Of a DNA stretch of 64,000 bases, positions 10,251 through 24,288 are shown piece by piece; positions within the stretch are counted from its first letter, which is position 1, and every line of letters begins with the position of its first letter. Where the stretch lies: positions 25,796,001-25,860,000 of the forward strand of contig CM069872.1 of assembly GCA_036172665.1 (NCBI GenBank), given 5' to 3'. This DNA comes from Prosopocoilus inquinatus (taxonomy: Eukaryota > Arthropoda > Insecta > Coleoptera > Lucanidae). Both the position numbers and the translations under genes were made by a program. The notes below the pieces were generated by a model. That model had not been told where the DNA came from. It ran no database searches and saw only the letters and a list, made by a program, of their open reading frames with translations.

Positions 10251-13200
10251 TCATGTTATTTGACGTTTCGATGGACTCCAGTAACTATGATGAGAGATAC
10301 GAAATTTTCGGACGCAGCAGAAGCTGGAAATAGTTTTAAAATAAACAACACGCATTAGCGTTGTTCCTGTGATGTATCTAATCGATCCTTACTCATCTGT
10401 CATGTTATTTGGCGTTTCGATGGACTCCAGTAACTGTGATGTGAGTTACGAAGTTCTCGGACGCAGCTGAAGCTAGAAATAGTTTTAAACGAAACAACAC
10501 GCATTAGCGTCGTTCCTGTGATGTATCTAATCGATCCTTACTTATCTATCATGTTATTTGACGTTTGGACGGACTCCAGTAACTCTGATGTGAGATACAA
10601 TGTTATCGGACGCAGCAGAAGCTGGAAATAGTTTTAAACGAAACAACACGCATTAGCGTTGTTCCTGTGATGTATCTAATCGATCCTTACTTATCTATCA
10701 TGTTATTTGAAGTTTGGATGGACTCCAGTAAGTCTGATGTGAGATACGACGTTTTCGGACGCAGCAGAAGCTGGAAATAGTTTTAAACGAAACAACACGC
10801 ATTAGCGTTGTTCCTGTGATGTATCTAATCGATCCTTACTCATCTATCATGTTATTTGACGTTTGGACGGACTCCAGTAACTCTGATGTGAGATACAATG
10901 TTATCGGACGCAGCAGAAGCTGGAAATAGTTTTAAACGAAACAACACGTATTAGCGTTCTTCCTGTGATGTATCTAAACGATCCTTAATTATCTAACATG
11001 TTATTTGACGTTTGGATGGACTCCAGTATTTCTGATGTGAGATACAAAGTTTTTGGACGCAGCAGGAGCTAGAAATAGTTTTAAACGAAACAACACGTAT
11101 TAGCGTTGTTCCTGTAATGTATCTAATCGATCCTTACTCATCTATCATGTTATTTGACGTTTGGATGGACTCCAGTAACTCTGATGTGAGATACGAAATG
11201 TTCGGACGCAGCAGCAGCTGGAAATAGTTTTAAACGAAACAACACATATTAGCGTTGTTCCTGTGATGTAACTAATCGATCCTTACTCATATATCATGTT
11301 ATTTGACGTTTGGACGGACTCCAGTAACTCTGATGAGAGATACAAAGTTCTCGGACGCAGTAGAAGCTGGAAATAGTTTTGAACGAAACAACACGTATTA
11401 GCGTTGTGCCTGTGATGTATCTAAACGATCCTTACTTATCTAACATGTTATTTGACGTTTGGATGGACTCCAGTAAGTCTGATGTGAGATAAAAAGTTTT
11501 TGGACGCAGCAGGAGCTGGAAATAGTTTTAAACGAAACAACACGGATGAGCGTTGTTCCTGTGCTGTATCTAATCGATTCTTACTCATCCATCATGTTAT
11601 TTGACGTTTCGATGGACTCCAGTAACTCTAATGTGAGAAACGAAATTTTCGGGCGCAGCAGAAGCTGGAAATAGTTTTAAACGAAACAACACGCATTAGC
11701 GTTGTTCCTGTGATGTATCTAATCGATCCTTACTTATCTATCATGTTATTTGACGTTTCGATGGACTCCAGTAACTATGATGTGAGATACGAAATTTTCG
11801 GACGCAGCAGAAGCTGGAAATACTTTTAAACGAAACAACACGCATTAGCGTTGTTCCTGTGATGTATCTAATCGATCCTTACTCATCTGTCATGTTATTT
11901 GGCGTTTCGATGGACTCCAGTAACTGTGATGTGAGTTACGAAGTTCTCGGACGCAGCTGAAGCTAGAAATAGTTTTAAACGAAACAACACGCATTAGCGT
12001 TGTTCCTGTGATGTATCTAATCGATCCTTACTTATCTATCATGTTATTTGACGTTTGGATGGACTCCAGTAAGTCTGATGTGAGATACAAAGTTTTTGGA
12101 CGCAGCAGGAGCTGGAAATAGTTTTAAACGAAACAACACGTATTAGCGTTGTTCCTGTGCTGTATCTAATCGATCCTTACTCATCTATCATGTTATTTGA
12201 CATTTCGATGGACTCCAGTAACTCTGATGTGAGATACGACGTTTTCGGACGCAGCAGCAGCTGGAAATAGTTTTAAACGGAACAACACATATTAGCGTTG
12301 TTCCTGTAATGTATCTAATCGATCCTTACTCATCTATCATGTTATTTGACGTTTGGACGGACTCCAGTAACTCTGATGTGAGATACAAAGTTATCGGACG
12401 CAGCAGAAGCTGGAAATAGTTTTGAACGAAACAACACGTATTAGCGTTGTTCCTGTGATGTATCTAAACGATCCTTACTTATCTAACATGTTATTTGACG
12501 TTTGGATGGACTCCAGTAAGTCTGATGTGAGATACAAAGTTTTTGGACGCAGCAAGAGCTAGAAATAGTTTTAAACGAAACAACACGTATTAGCGTTGTT
12601 CCTGTGCTGCATCTAATCGATCCTTACTTATCTATCATGTTATTTGACGTTTCGATGGACTCCAGTAACTCTGATGTGAGATACGACTTTTTCGGACGCA
12701 GCACAAGCTGGAAATAGTTTTAAACGAGACAACACGTATTAGCGTTGTTCCTGTGATGTATCTAATCGATCCTTACTCATCTATCATGTTATTTGACGTT
12801 TCGATGGACTCCAGTAACTCTAATGTGAGAAACGAAATTTTCGGACGCAGCAGAAGCTGGAAATAGTTTTAAACGAAACAACACGCATTAGCGTTGTTCC
12901 TGTGATGTATCTAATCGATCCTTACTTATCTATCATGTTATTTGACGTTTGGATGGACTCCGGTAACCCTGACGTGAGATACGATGTTCTCGGACGCAGC
13001 AGAAGCTGGAAATAGTTTTAAACGAAACAACACGTATTAGCGTTGTTCCTGTGATGTATCTAATCGATCCTTACTCATCTATCATGTTATTTGGCGTTTC
13101 GATGGACTCCAGTAGCTCTGATGTGAGATACGACGTTTTTGGACGCAGCAGGAGCTGGAAATAGTTTTAAACGAAACAACACGTATTAGCGTTGTTCCTG

Positions 13201-13975
13201 TGATGTATCTAAACGATCCTTAATTATCTAACATGTTATTTGACGTTTGGATGGACTCCAGTAAGTCTGATGTGAGATACAAAGTTTCTGGACGCAGCAA
13301 GAGCTAGAAATAGTTTTAAACGAAACAACACGTATTAGCGTTGTTCCTGTGCTGTATCTAATCGATCCTTACTTATCTATCATGTTATTTGACGTTTCGA
13401 TGGACTCCAGTAACTCTGATGTGAGATACGACGTTTTCGGACGCAGCAGAAGCTGGAAATAGTTTTAAACGAAACAACACGTATTAGCGTTGTTCCTGTG
13501 ATGTATCTAATCGATCCTTACTCATCTATCATGTTATTTGGCGTTTCGATGGACTCCAGTAACCCTGACGTGAGATACGACGTTTTCGGACGCAGCTGAA
13601 GCTAGAAATAGTTTTAAACGAAACAACACGTATTAGCGTTTTTCCTGTGATGTATCTAATCGATCCTTACTCATCTATCCTGTTATTTGACGTTTGGACG
13701 GACTCCAGTAACTCTGATGAGAGATACGACGTTTTCGGACGCAGCAGAAGCTGTAAATAGTTTTGAACGAAACAACACGTATTAGCGTTGTTCCTGTGAT
13801 GTATCTAAACGATCCTTACTTATCTAACATGTTATTTGACGTTTGGATGGACTCCAGTAAGTCTGATGTGAGATACAAAGTTTCTGGACGCAGCAAGAGC
13901 TAGAAATAGTTTTAAACGAAACAACACGTATTAGCGTTGTTCCTATGCTGTATCTAATCGATCCTTACTTATCTA
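10251..13975 (+). repeat. 3,725-bp higher-order repeat, copy 1 (25 monomers)
   Basis: Twenty-five monomers in fixed order are repeated immediately at 13,976. Shared private markers at exactly 3,725-bp spacing include 'tttaaaataaac' (10,338/14,063), 'gcgttcttcc' (10,955/14,680), 'gagataaaaag' (11,486/15,211), 'cgggcgcagc', 'gctgcatcta' and 'agctgtaaatag'. The left limit is set by 'tctttcatg' at 10,250, where the second copy has 'tctatcatg'. Confidence 0.95.
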
Positions 13976-16900
13976 TCATGTTATTTGACGTTTCGATGGA
14001 CTCCAGTAACTATGATGAGAGATACGAAATTTTCGGACGCAGCAGAAGCTGGAAATAGTTTTAAAATAAACAACACGCATTAGCGTTGTTCCTGTGATGT
14101 ATCTAATCGATCCTTACTCATCTGTCATGTTATTTGGCGTTTCGATGGACTCCAGTAACTGTGATGTGAGTTACGAAGTTCTCGGACGCAGCTGAAGCTA
14201 GAAATAGTTTTAAACGAAACAACACGCATTAGCGTCGTTCCTGTGATGTATCTAATCGATCCTTACTTATCTATCATGTTATTTGACGTTTGGACGGACT
14301 CCAGTAACTCTGATGTGAGATACAATGTTATCGGACGCAGCAGAAGCTGGAAATAGTTTTAAACGAAACAACACGCATTAGCGTTGTTCCTGTGATGTAT
14401 CTAATCGATCCTTACTTATCTATCATGTTATTTGAAGTTTGGATGGACTCCAGTAAGTCTGATGTGAGATACGACGTTTTCGGACGCAGCAGAAGCTGGA
14501 AATAGTTTTAAACGAAACAACACGCATTAGCGTTGTTCCTGTGATGTATCTAATCGATCCTTACTCATCTATCATGTTATTTGACGTTTGGACGGACTCC
14601 AGTAACTCTGATGTGAGATACAATGTTATCGGACGCAGCAGAAGCTGGAAATAGTTTTAAACGAAACAACACGTATTAGCGTTCTTCCTGTGATGTATCT
14701 AAACGATCCTTAATTATCTAACATGTTATTTGACGTTTGGATGGACTCCAGTATTTCTGATGTGAGATACAAAGTTTTTGGACGCAGCAGGAGCTAGAAA
14801 TAGTTTTAAACGAAACAACACGTATTAGCGTTGTTCCTGTAATGTATCTAATCGATCCTTACTCATCTATCATGTTATTTGACGTTTGGATGGACTCCAG
14901 TAACTCTGATGTGAGATACGAAATGTTCGGACGCAGCAGCAGCTGGAAATAGTTTTAAACGAAACAACACATATTAGCGTTGTTCCTGTGATGTAACTAA
15001 TCGATCCTTACTCATATATCATGTTATTTGACGTTTGGACGGACTCCAGTAACTCTGATGAGAGATACAAAGTTCTCGGACGCAGTAGAAGCTGGAAATA
15101 GTTTTGAACGAAACAACACGTATTAGCGTTGTGCCTGTGATGTATCTAAACGATCCTTACTTATCTAACATGTTATTTGACGTTTGGATGGACTCCAGTA
15201 AGTCTGATGTGAGATAAAAAGTTTTTGGACGCAGCAGGAGCTGGAAATAGTTTTAAACGAAACAACACGGATGAGCGTTGTTCCTGTGCTGTATCTAATC
15301 GATTCTTACTCATCCATCATGTTATTTGACGTTTCGATGGACTCCAGTAACTCTAATGTGAGAAACGAAATTTTCGGGCGCAGCAGAAGCTGGAAATAGT
15401 TTTAAACGAAACAACACGCATTAGCGTTGTTCCTGTGATGTATCTAATCGATCCTTACTTATCTATCATGTTATTTGACGTTTCGATGGACTCCAGTAAC
15501 TATGATGTGAGATACGAAATTTTCGGACGCAGCAGAAGCTGGAAATACTTTTAAACGAAACAACACGCATTAGCGTTGTTCCTGTGATGTATCTAATCGA
15601 TCCTTACTCATCTGTCATGTTATTTGGCGTTTCGATGGACTCCAGTAACTGTGATGTGAGTTACGAAGTTCTCGGACGCAGCTGAAGCTAGAAATAGTTT
15701 TAAACGAAACAACACGCATTAGCGTTGTTCCTGTGATGTATCTAATCGATCCTTACTTATCTATCATGTTATTTGACGTTTGGATGGACTCCAGTAAGTC
15801 TGATGTGAGATACAAAGTTTTTGGACGCAGCAGGAGCTGGAAATAGTTTTAAACGAAACAACACGTATTAGCGTTGTTCCTGTGCTGTATCTAATCGATC
15901 CTTACTCATCTATCATGTTATTTGACATTTCGATGGACTCCAGTAACTCTGATGTGAGATACGACGTTTTCGGACGCAGCAGCAGCTGGAAATAGTTTTA
16001 AACGGAACAACACATATTAGCGTTGTTCCTGTAATGTATCTAATCGATCCTTACTCATCTATCATGTTATTTGACGTTTGGACGGACTCCAGTAACTCTG
16101 ATGTGAGATACAAAGTTATCGGACGCAGCAGAAGCTGGAAATAGTTTTGAACGAAACAACACGTATTAGCGTTGTTCCTGTGATGTATCTAAACGATCCT
16201 TACTTATCTAACATGTTATTTGACGTTTGGATGGACTCCAGTAAGTCTGATGTGAGATACAAAGTTTTTGGACGCAGCAAGAGCTAGAAATAGTTTTAAA
16301 CGAAACAACACGTATTAGCGTTGTTCCTGTGCTGCATCTAATCGATCCTTACTTATCTATCATGTTATTTGACGTTTCGATGGACTCCAGTAACTCTGAT
16401 GTGAGATACGACTTTTTCGGACGCAGCACAAGCTGGAAATAGTTTTAAACGAGACAACACGTATTAGCGTTGTTCCTGTGATGTATCTAATCGATCCTTA
16501 CTCATCTATCATGTTATTTGACGTTTCGATGGACTCCAGTAACTCTAATGTGAGAAACGAAATTTTCGGACGCAGCAGAAGCTGGAAATAGTTTTAAACG
16601 AAACAACACGCATTAGCGTTGTTCCTGTGATGTATCTAATCGATCCTTACTTATCTATCATGTTATTTGACGTTTGGATGGACTCCGGTAACCCTGACGT
16701 GAGATACGATGTTCTCGGACGCAGCAGAAGCTGGAAATAGTTTTAAACGAAACAACACGTATTAGCGTTGTTCCTGTGATGTATCTAATCGATCCTTACT
16801 CATCTATCATGTTATTTGGCGTTTCGATGGACTCCAGTAGCTCTGATGTGAGATACGACGTTTTTGGACGCAGCAGGAGCTGGAAATAGTTTTAAACGAA

Positions 16901-17700
16901 ACAACACGTATTAGCGTTGTTCCTGTGATGTATCTAAACGATCCTTAATTATCTAACATGTTATTTGACGTTTGGATGGACTCCAGTAAGTCTGATGTGA
17001 GATACAAAGTTTCTGGACGCAGCAAGAGCTAGAAATAGTTTTAAACGAAACAACACGTATTAGCGTTGTTCCTGTGCTGTATCTAATCGATCCTTACTTA
17101 TCTATCATGTTATTTGACGTTTCGATGGACTCCAGTAACTCTGATGTGAGATACGACGTTTTCGGACGCAGCAGAAGCTGGAAATAGTTTTAAACGAAAC
17201 AACACGTATTAGCGTTGTTCCTGTGATGTATCTAATCGATCCTTACTCATCTATCATGTTATTTGGCGTTTCGATGGACTCCAGTAACCCTGACGTGAGA
17301 TACGACGTTTTCGGACGCAGCTGAAGCTAGAAATAGTTTTAAACGAAACAACACGTATTAGCGTTTTTCCTGTGATGTATCTAATCGATCCTTACTCATC
17401 TATCCTGTTATTTGACGTTTGGACGGACTCCAGTAACTCTGATGAGAGATACGACGTTTTCGGACGCAGCAGAAGCTGTAAATAGTTTTGAACGAAACAA
17501 CACGTATTAGCGTTGTTCCTGTGATGTATCTAAACGATCCTTACTTATCTAACATGTTATTTGACGTTTGGATGGACTCCAGTAAGTCTGATGTGAGATA
17601 CAAAGTTTCTGGACGCAGCAAGAGCTAGAAATAGTTTTAAACGAAACAACACGTATTAGCGTTGTTCCTATGCTGTATCTAATCGATCCTTACTTATCTA
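13976..17700 (+). repeat. 3,725-bp higher-order repeat, copy 2 (25 monomers)
   Basis: In line-by-line comparison I found no difference from copy 1. Identity with the start of copy 1 runs a further 36 bp, to 17,736, then breaks ('aactctgatg' against 'aactatgatg'). The junction can therefore be placed anywhere within those 36 bp. Confidence 0.95.
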
Positions 17701-19770
17701 TCATGTTATTTGACGTTTCGATGGACTCCAGTAACTCTGATGTGAGATACGACGTTTTCGGACGCAGCAGAAGCTGGAAATAGTTTTAAACGAAACAACA
17801 CGTATTAGCGTTGTTCCTGTGATGTATCTAATCGATCCTTACTCATCTATCCTGTTATTTGACGTTTGGACGGACTCCAGTAACTCTGATGAGAGATACG
17901 ACGTTTTCGGACGCAGCAGAAGCTGGAAATAGTATTAAACGAGACAACACGCATTAGCGTTGTTCCTGTGCTGTATCTAATCGATCCTTACTTATCTATC
18001 ATGTTATTTGACGTTTCGATGGACTCCAGTAACTCTGATGTGAGATACGACGTTTTCGGACGCAGCAGAAGCTGGAAATAGTTTTAAACGAAACAACACA
18101 TATTAGCGTTGTTCCTGTAATGTATCTAAACGATCCTTACTTATCTATCATGTTATTTGACGTTTGGATGGACTCCAGTAACCCTGACGTGAGATACGAA
18201 GTTCTCGGACGCAGCATAAGCTAGAAATAGTTTTAAACGAAACAACACGTATTAGCGTTGTTCCTGTGCTGTATCTAATTGATCCTTAATTATCTATCAT
18301 GTTATTTGACGTTTCGATGGACTCCAGTAACTCTGATGTGAGATGCGACGTTTTCGGACGCAGCAGAAGCTGGAAATAGTTTTAAACGAAACAACCCGTA
18401 TTAGCGTTGTTCCTATGATGTATCTAATCGATCCTTACTCATCTATCACGTTATTTGACATTTCGATGGACTCCAGTAACTCTGATGTGAGATACGACGT
18501 TTTCGGACGCAGCAGAAGCTGGAAATAGTTTTAAACGAAACAACACATATTAGCGTTGTTCCTGTAATGTATCTAAACGATCCTTACCTATCTATCATGT
18601 TATTTGACGTTTGGATGGACTCCAGTAACCCTGACGTGAGATACGAAGTTCTCGGACGCAGCATAAGCTAGAAATAGTTTTAAACGAAACAACACGTATT
18701 AGCGTTGTTCCTGTGCTGTATCTAATTGATCCTTAATTATCTATCATGTTATTTGACGTTTCGATGGACTCCAGTAACTCTGATGTGAGATGCGACGTTT
18801 TCGGACGCAGCAGAAGCTCTAAATAGTTTTAAACGAAACAACACGTATTAGCGTTGTTCCTATGATGTATCTAATCGATCCTTACTCATCTATCATGTTA
18901 TTTGACGTTTGGACGGACTCCAGTAACTCTGATGAGAGATACAAAGTTCTCGGACGCAGTAGAAGCTGGAAATAGTTTTGAACGAAACAACACGTATTAG
19001 CGTTGTGCCTGTGATGTATCTAAACGATCCTTACTTATCTAACATGTTATTTGACGTTTGGATGGACTCCAGTAACTCTGATGTGAGATACGAAATGTTC
19101 GGACGCAGCAGCAGCTGGAAATAGTTTTAAACGAAACAACACATATTAGCGTTGTTCCTGTGATGTAACTAATCGATCCTTACTCATATATCATGTTATT
19201 TGACGTTTGGACGGACTCCAGTAACTCTGATGAGAGATACAAAGTTCTCGGACGCAGTAGAAGCTGGAAATAGTTTTGAACGAAACAACACGTATTAGCG
19301 TTGTGCCTGTGATGTATCTAAACGATCCTTACTTATCTAACATGTTATTTGACGTTTGGATGGACTCCAGTAAGTCTGATGTGAGATACAAAGTTTTTGG
19401 ACGCAGCAGGAGCTGGAAATAGTTTTAAACGAAACAACACGGATGAGCGTTGTTCCTGTGCTGTATCTAATCGATTCTTACTCATCTATCATGTTATTTG
19501 ACGTTTCGATGGACTCCAGTAACTCTAATGTGAGAAACGAAATTTTCGGGCGCAGCAGAAGCTGGAAATAGTTCTAAACGAAACAACACGCATTAGCGTT
19601 GTTCCTGTGATGTATCTAATCGATCCTTACTTATCTATCATGTTATTTGACGTTTCGATGGACTCCAGTAACTATGATGTGAGATACGAAATTTTCGGAC
19701 GCAGCAGAAGCTGGAAATAGTTTTAAACGAAACAACACGCATTAGCGTTGTTCCTGTGATGTATCTAATC
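17325..19770 (+). repeat. Block repeated at 13,516-bp offset (left copy)
   Basis: This overlaps the end of the second 3,725-bp unit and matches about 30,841-33,290. Both copies carry 'agtattaaacgaga', 'aacaacccg', 'atctatcacg' and 'cagcataagctag' at the same spacing. The copies differ at scattered bases and over about 18,935-19,050. The offset is not a multiple of 149 because the truncated monomers at 27.0, 29.9 and 30.6 kb lie in between. Confidence 0.8.
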
Positions 19771-20354
19771 GATCCTTACTTATCTTTCATGTTATTTGAC
19801 GTTTCGATGGACTCCAGTAACTATGATGAGAGATACGAAATTTTCGGACGCAGCAGAAGCTGGAAATAGTTTTAAAATAAACAACACGCATTAGCGTTGT
19901 TCCTGTGATGTATCTAATCGATCCTTACTCATCTGTCATGTTATTTGGCGTTTCGATGGACTCCAGTAACTGTGATGTGAGTTACGAAGTTCTCGGACGC
20001 AGCTGAAGCTAGAAATAGTTTTAAACGAAACAACACGCATTAGCGTCGTTCCTGTGATGTATCTAATCGATCCTTACTTATCTATCATGTTATTTGACGT
20101 TTGGATGGACTCCAGTAAGTCTGATGTGAGATACAAAGTTTTTGGACGCAGCAGGAGCTGGAAATAGTTTTAAACGAAACAACACGTATTAGCGTTGTTC
20201 CTGTGCTGTATCTAATCGATCCTTACTTATCTATCATGTTATTTGACGTTTGGATGGACTCCACTGAGTCTGATGTGAGATGCGACGTTTTCGGACGCAG
20301 CAGAAGCTGGAAATAGTTTTAAACGAAACAACACGTATTAGCGTTGTTCCTGTA
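19771..20354 (+). repeat. Satellite with 'ttaaaataaac' marker monomer
   Basis: The monomer variant 'tttaaaataaac' at 19,874 also occurs in both 3,725-bp units and at 23,003. This links the stretch to the 10-14 kb region and to the duplicated segment downstream. No gene is present. Confidence 0.75.
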
Positions 20355-21397
20355 ATGTATCTAATCGATCCTTACTCATCTATCATGTTATTTGACGTTT
20401 GGACGGACTCCAGTAACTCTGATGTGAGATACAAAGTTATCGGACGCAGCAGAAGCTGGAAATAGTTTTAAACGGAACAACACGTATTGGCGTTGTTCCT
20501 GTGATGTATCTAATCGATCCTTACTCATCTATCATGTTATTTGACGTTTGGATGGACTCCAGTAACTCTGATGTGAGATACGAAATGTTCGGACGCAGCA
20601 GCAGCTGGAAATGGTTTTAAACGAAACAACACTTATTAGCGTTGTTCCTGTGATGTAACTAATCGATCCTTACTCATATATCATGTTATTTGACGTTTGG
20701 ACGGACTCCAGTAACTCTGATGAGAGATACAAAGTTCTCGGACGCAGTAGAAGCTGGAAATAGTTTTGAACGAAACAACACGTATTAGCGTTGTTCCTGT
20801 GATGTATCTAAACGATCCTTACTTATCTAACATGTTATTTGCCGTTTGCATGGACTCCAGTAAGTCTGATGTGAGATACGACGTTTTCGGACGCAGCAGA
20901 AGCTGGAAATAGTTTTAAACGAAACAACACGCATTAGCGTTGTTCCTGTGATGTATCTAATCGATCCTTACTTATCTATCATGTTATTTGACGTTTGGAT
21001 GGACTCCAGTAAGTCTGATGTGAGATACGACGTTTTCGGACGCAGCAGAAGCTGGAAATAGTTTTAAACGAAACAACACGCATTAGCGTTGTTCCTGTGA
21101 TGTATCTAATCGATCATTACTTATCTGTCATATTATTTGACGTTTGGATGGACTCCAGTAAGTCTGATGTGAGATACGACGTTTTCGGACGCAGCAGAAG
21201 CTGGAAATAGTTTTAAACGAAACAACACGCATTAGCGTTGTTCCTGTGATGTATCTAATCGATCCTTACTCATCTATCATGTTATTTGACGTTTGGACGG
21301 ACTCCAGTAACTCTGATGAGAGATACAAAGTTCTCGGACGCAGTAGAAGCTCTAAATAATTTTGAACGAAACAACACGTATTAGCGTTGTGCCTGTG
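20355..21397 (+). repeat. 1,043-bp tandem duplication, copy 1 (7 monomers)
   Basis: Seven monomers are repeated directly at 21,398. Markers are 'acgtattggcg' (20,482/21,525), 'aatggttttaaacg', 'acttattagcg' and 'cgatcattac' (21,111/22,154). I see two differences between copies: 'catattattt' against 'catgttattt', and 'aataattttg' against 'aatagttttg'. Confidence 0.93.
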
Positions 21398-22440
21398 ATG
21401 TATCTAATCGATCCTTACTCATCTATCATGTTATTTGACGTTTGGACGGACTCCAGTAACTCTGATGTGAGATACAAAGTTATCGGACGCAGCAGAAGCT
21501 GGAAATAGTTTTAAACGGAACAACACGTATTGGCGTTGTTCCTGTGATGTATCTAATCGATCCTTACTCATCTATCATGTTATTTGACGTTTGGATGGAC
21601 TCCAGTAACTCTGATGTGAGATACGAAATGTTCGGACGCAGCAGCAGCTGGAAATGGTTTTAAACGAAACAACACTTATTAGCGTTGTTCCTGTGATGTA
21701 ACTAATCGATCCTTACTCATATATCATGTTATTTGACGTTTGGACGGACTCCAGTAACTCTGATGAGAGATACAAAGTTCTCGGACGCAGTAGAAGCTGG
21801 AAATAGTTTTGAACGAAACAACACGTATTAGCGTTGTTCCTGTGATGTATCTAAACGATCCTTACTTATCTAACATGTTATTTGCCGTTTGCATGGACTC
21901 CAGTAAGTCTGATGTGAGATACGACGTTTTCGGACGCAGCAGAAGCTGGAAATAGTTTTAAACGAAACAACACGCATTAGCGTTGTTCCTGTGATGTATC
22001 TAATCGATCCTTACTTATCTATCATGTTATTTGACGTTTGGATGGACTCCAGTAAGTCTGATGTGAGATACGACGTTTTCGGACGCAGCAGAAGCTGGAA
22101 ATAGTTTTAAACGAAACAACACGCATTAGCGTTGTTCCTGTGATGTATCTAATCGATCATTACTTATCTGTCATGTTATTTGACGTTTGGATGGACTCCA
22201 GTAAGTCTGATGTGAGATACGACGTTTTCGGACGCAGCAGAAGCTGGAAATAGTTTTAAACGAAACAACACGCATTAGCGTTGTTCCTGTGATGTATCTA
22301 ATCGATCCTTACTCATCTATCATGTTATTTGACGTTTGGACGGACTCCAGTAACTCTGATGAGAGATACAAAGTTCTCGGACGCAGTAGAAGCTCTAAAT
22401 AGTTTTGAACGAAACAACACGTATTAGCGTTGTGCCTGTG
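21398..22440 (+). repeat. 1,043-bp tandem duplication, copy 2 (7 monomers)
   Basis: This is the partner of 20,355-21,397. At the junction a 'gttgtgcctgtg' monomer head is joined to 'atgtatctaatcg'. The right-hand copy instead continues into 'atgtatctaaacg', showing where the recombined monomer was made. Confidence 0.93.
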
Positions 22441-23167
22441 ATGTATCTAAACGATCCTTACTTATCTAACATGTTATTTGACGTTTGGATGGACTCCAGT
22501 AAGTCTGATGTGAGATACAAAGTTTTTGGACGCAGCAGGAGCTGGAAATAGTTTTAAACGAAACAACACAGATGAGCGTTGTTCCTGTGCTGTATCTAAT
22601 CGATTCTTACTCATCTATCATGTTATTTGACGTTTCGATGGACTCCAGTAACTCTAATGTGAGAAACGAAATTTTCGGACGCAGCAGAAGCTGGAAATAG
22701 TTTTAAACGAAACAACACGCATTAGCGTTGTTCCTGTGATGTATCTAATCGATCCTTACTTATCTATCATGTTATTTGACGTTTCGATGGACTCCAGTAA
22801 CTATGATGTGAGATACGAAATTTTCGGACGCAGCAGAAGCTGGAAATAGTTTTAAACGAAACAACACGCATTAGCGTTGTTCCTGTGATGTATCTAATCG
22901 ATCCTTACTTATCTTTCATGTTATTTGACGTTTCGATGGACTCCAGTAACTATGATGAGAGATACGAAATTTTCGGACGCAGCAGAAGCTGGAAATAGTT
23001 TTAAAATAAACAACACGCATTAGCGTTGTTCCTGTGATGTATCTAATCGATCCTTACTCATCTGTCATGTTATTTGGCGTTTCGATGGACTCCAGTAAGT
23101 CTGATGTGAGATACGACGTTTTCGGACGCAGCAGAAGCTGGAAATAGTTTTAAACGAAACAACACGC
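22441..23167 (+). repeat. Satellite between duplicated segments
   Basis: Monomers of the 'gatgagcg', 'aactatgatg' and 'ttaaaataaac' (23,003) types. They match the order at about 19,430-20,050, with one monomer fewer before the next duplicated block. Confidence 0.75.
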
Positions 23168-24288
23168 ATTAGCGTTGTTCCTGTGCTGTATCTAATCGAT
23201 CCTTACTTATCTATCATGTTATTTGACGTTTGGATGGACTCCAGTGAGTCTGATGTGAGATGCGACGTTTTCGGACGCAGCAGAAGCTGGAAATAGTTTT
23301 AAACGAAACAACACGTATTAGCGTTGTTCCTGTAATGTATCTAATCGATCCTTACTCATCTATCATGTTATTTGACGTTTGGACGGACTCCAGTAACTCT
23401 GATGTGAGATACAAAGTTATCGGACGCAGCTGAAGCTGGAAATAGTTTTAAACGGAACAACACGTATTGGCGTTGTTCCTGTGATGTATCTAATCGATCC
23501 TTACTCATCTATCATGTTATTTGACGTTTGGATGGACTCCAGTAACTCTGATGTGAGATACGAAATGTTCGGACGCAGCAGCAGCTGGAAATGGTTTTAA
23601 ACGAAACAACACTTATTAGCGTTGTTCCTGTGATGTAACTAATCGATCCTTACTCATATATCATGTTATTTGACGTTTGGACGGACTCCAGTAACTCTGA
23701 TGAGAGATACAAAGTTCTCGGACGCAGTAGAAGCTGGAAATAGTTTTGAACGAAACAACACGTATTAGCGTTGTTCCTGTGATGTATCTAAACGATCCTT
23801 ACTTATCTAACATGTTATTTGCCGTTTGCATGGACTCCAGTAAGTCTGATGTGAGATACGACGTTTTCGGACGCAGCAGAAGCTGGAAATAGTTTTAAAC
23901 GAAACAACACGCATTAGCGTTGTTCCTGTGATGTATCTAATCGATCCTTACTTATCTATCATGTTATTTGACGTTTGGATGGACTCCAGTAAGTCTGATG
24001 TGAGATACGACGTTTTCGGACGCAGCAGAAGCTGGAAATAGTTTTAAACGAAACAACACGCATTAGCGTTGTTCCTGTGATGTATCTAATCGATCATTAC
24101 TTATCTGTCATGTTATTTGACGTTTGGATGGACTCCAGTAAGTCTGATGTGAGATACGACGTTTTCGGACGCAGCAGAAGCTGGAAATAGTTTTAAAAGA
24201 AACAACACGCATTAGCGTTGTTCCTGTGATGTATCTAATCGATCCTTACTCATCTATCATGTTATTTGACGTTTGGACGGACTCCAGT
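23168..24288 (+). repeat. Third, slightly diverged copy of the 7-monomer segment
   Basis: It matches 20,188-21,308 at an offset of 2,980 bp (20 monomers) and again has 'acgtattggcg' (23,461) and 'cgatcattac' (24,091). It differs by a few bases, for example 'cagctgaagctgg' near 23,428 and 'ttaaaagaaac' near 24,195. Confidence 0.85.
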
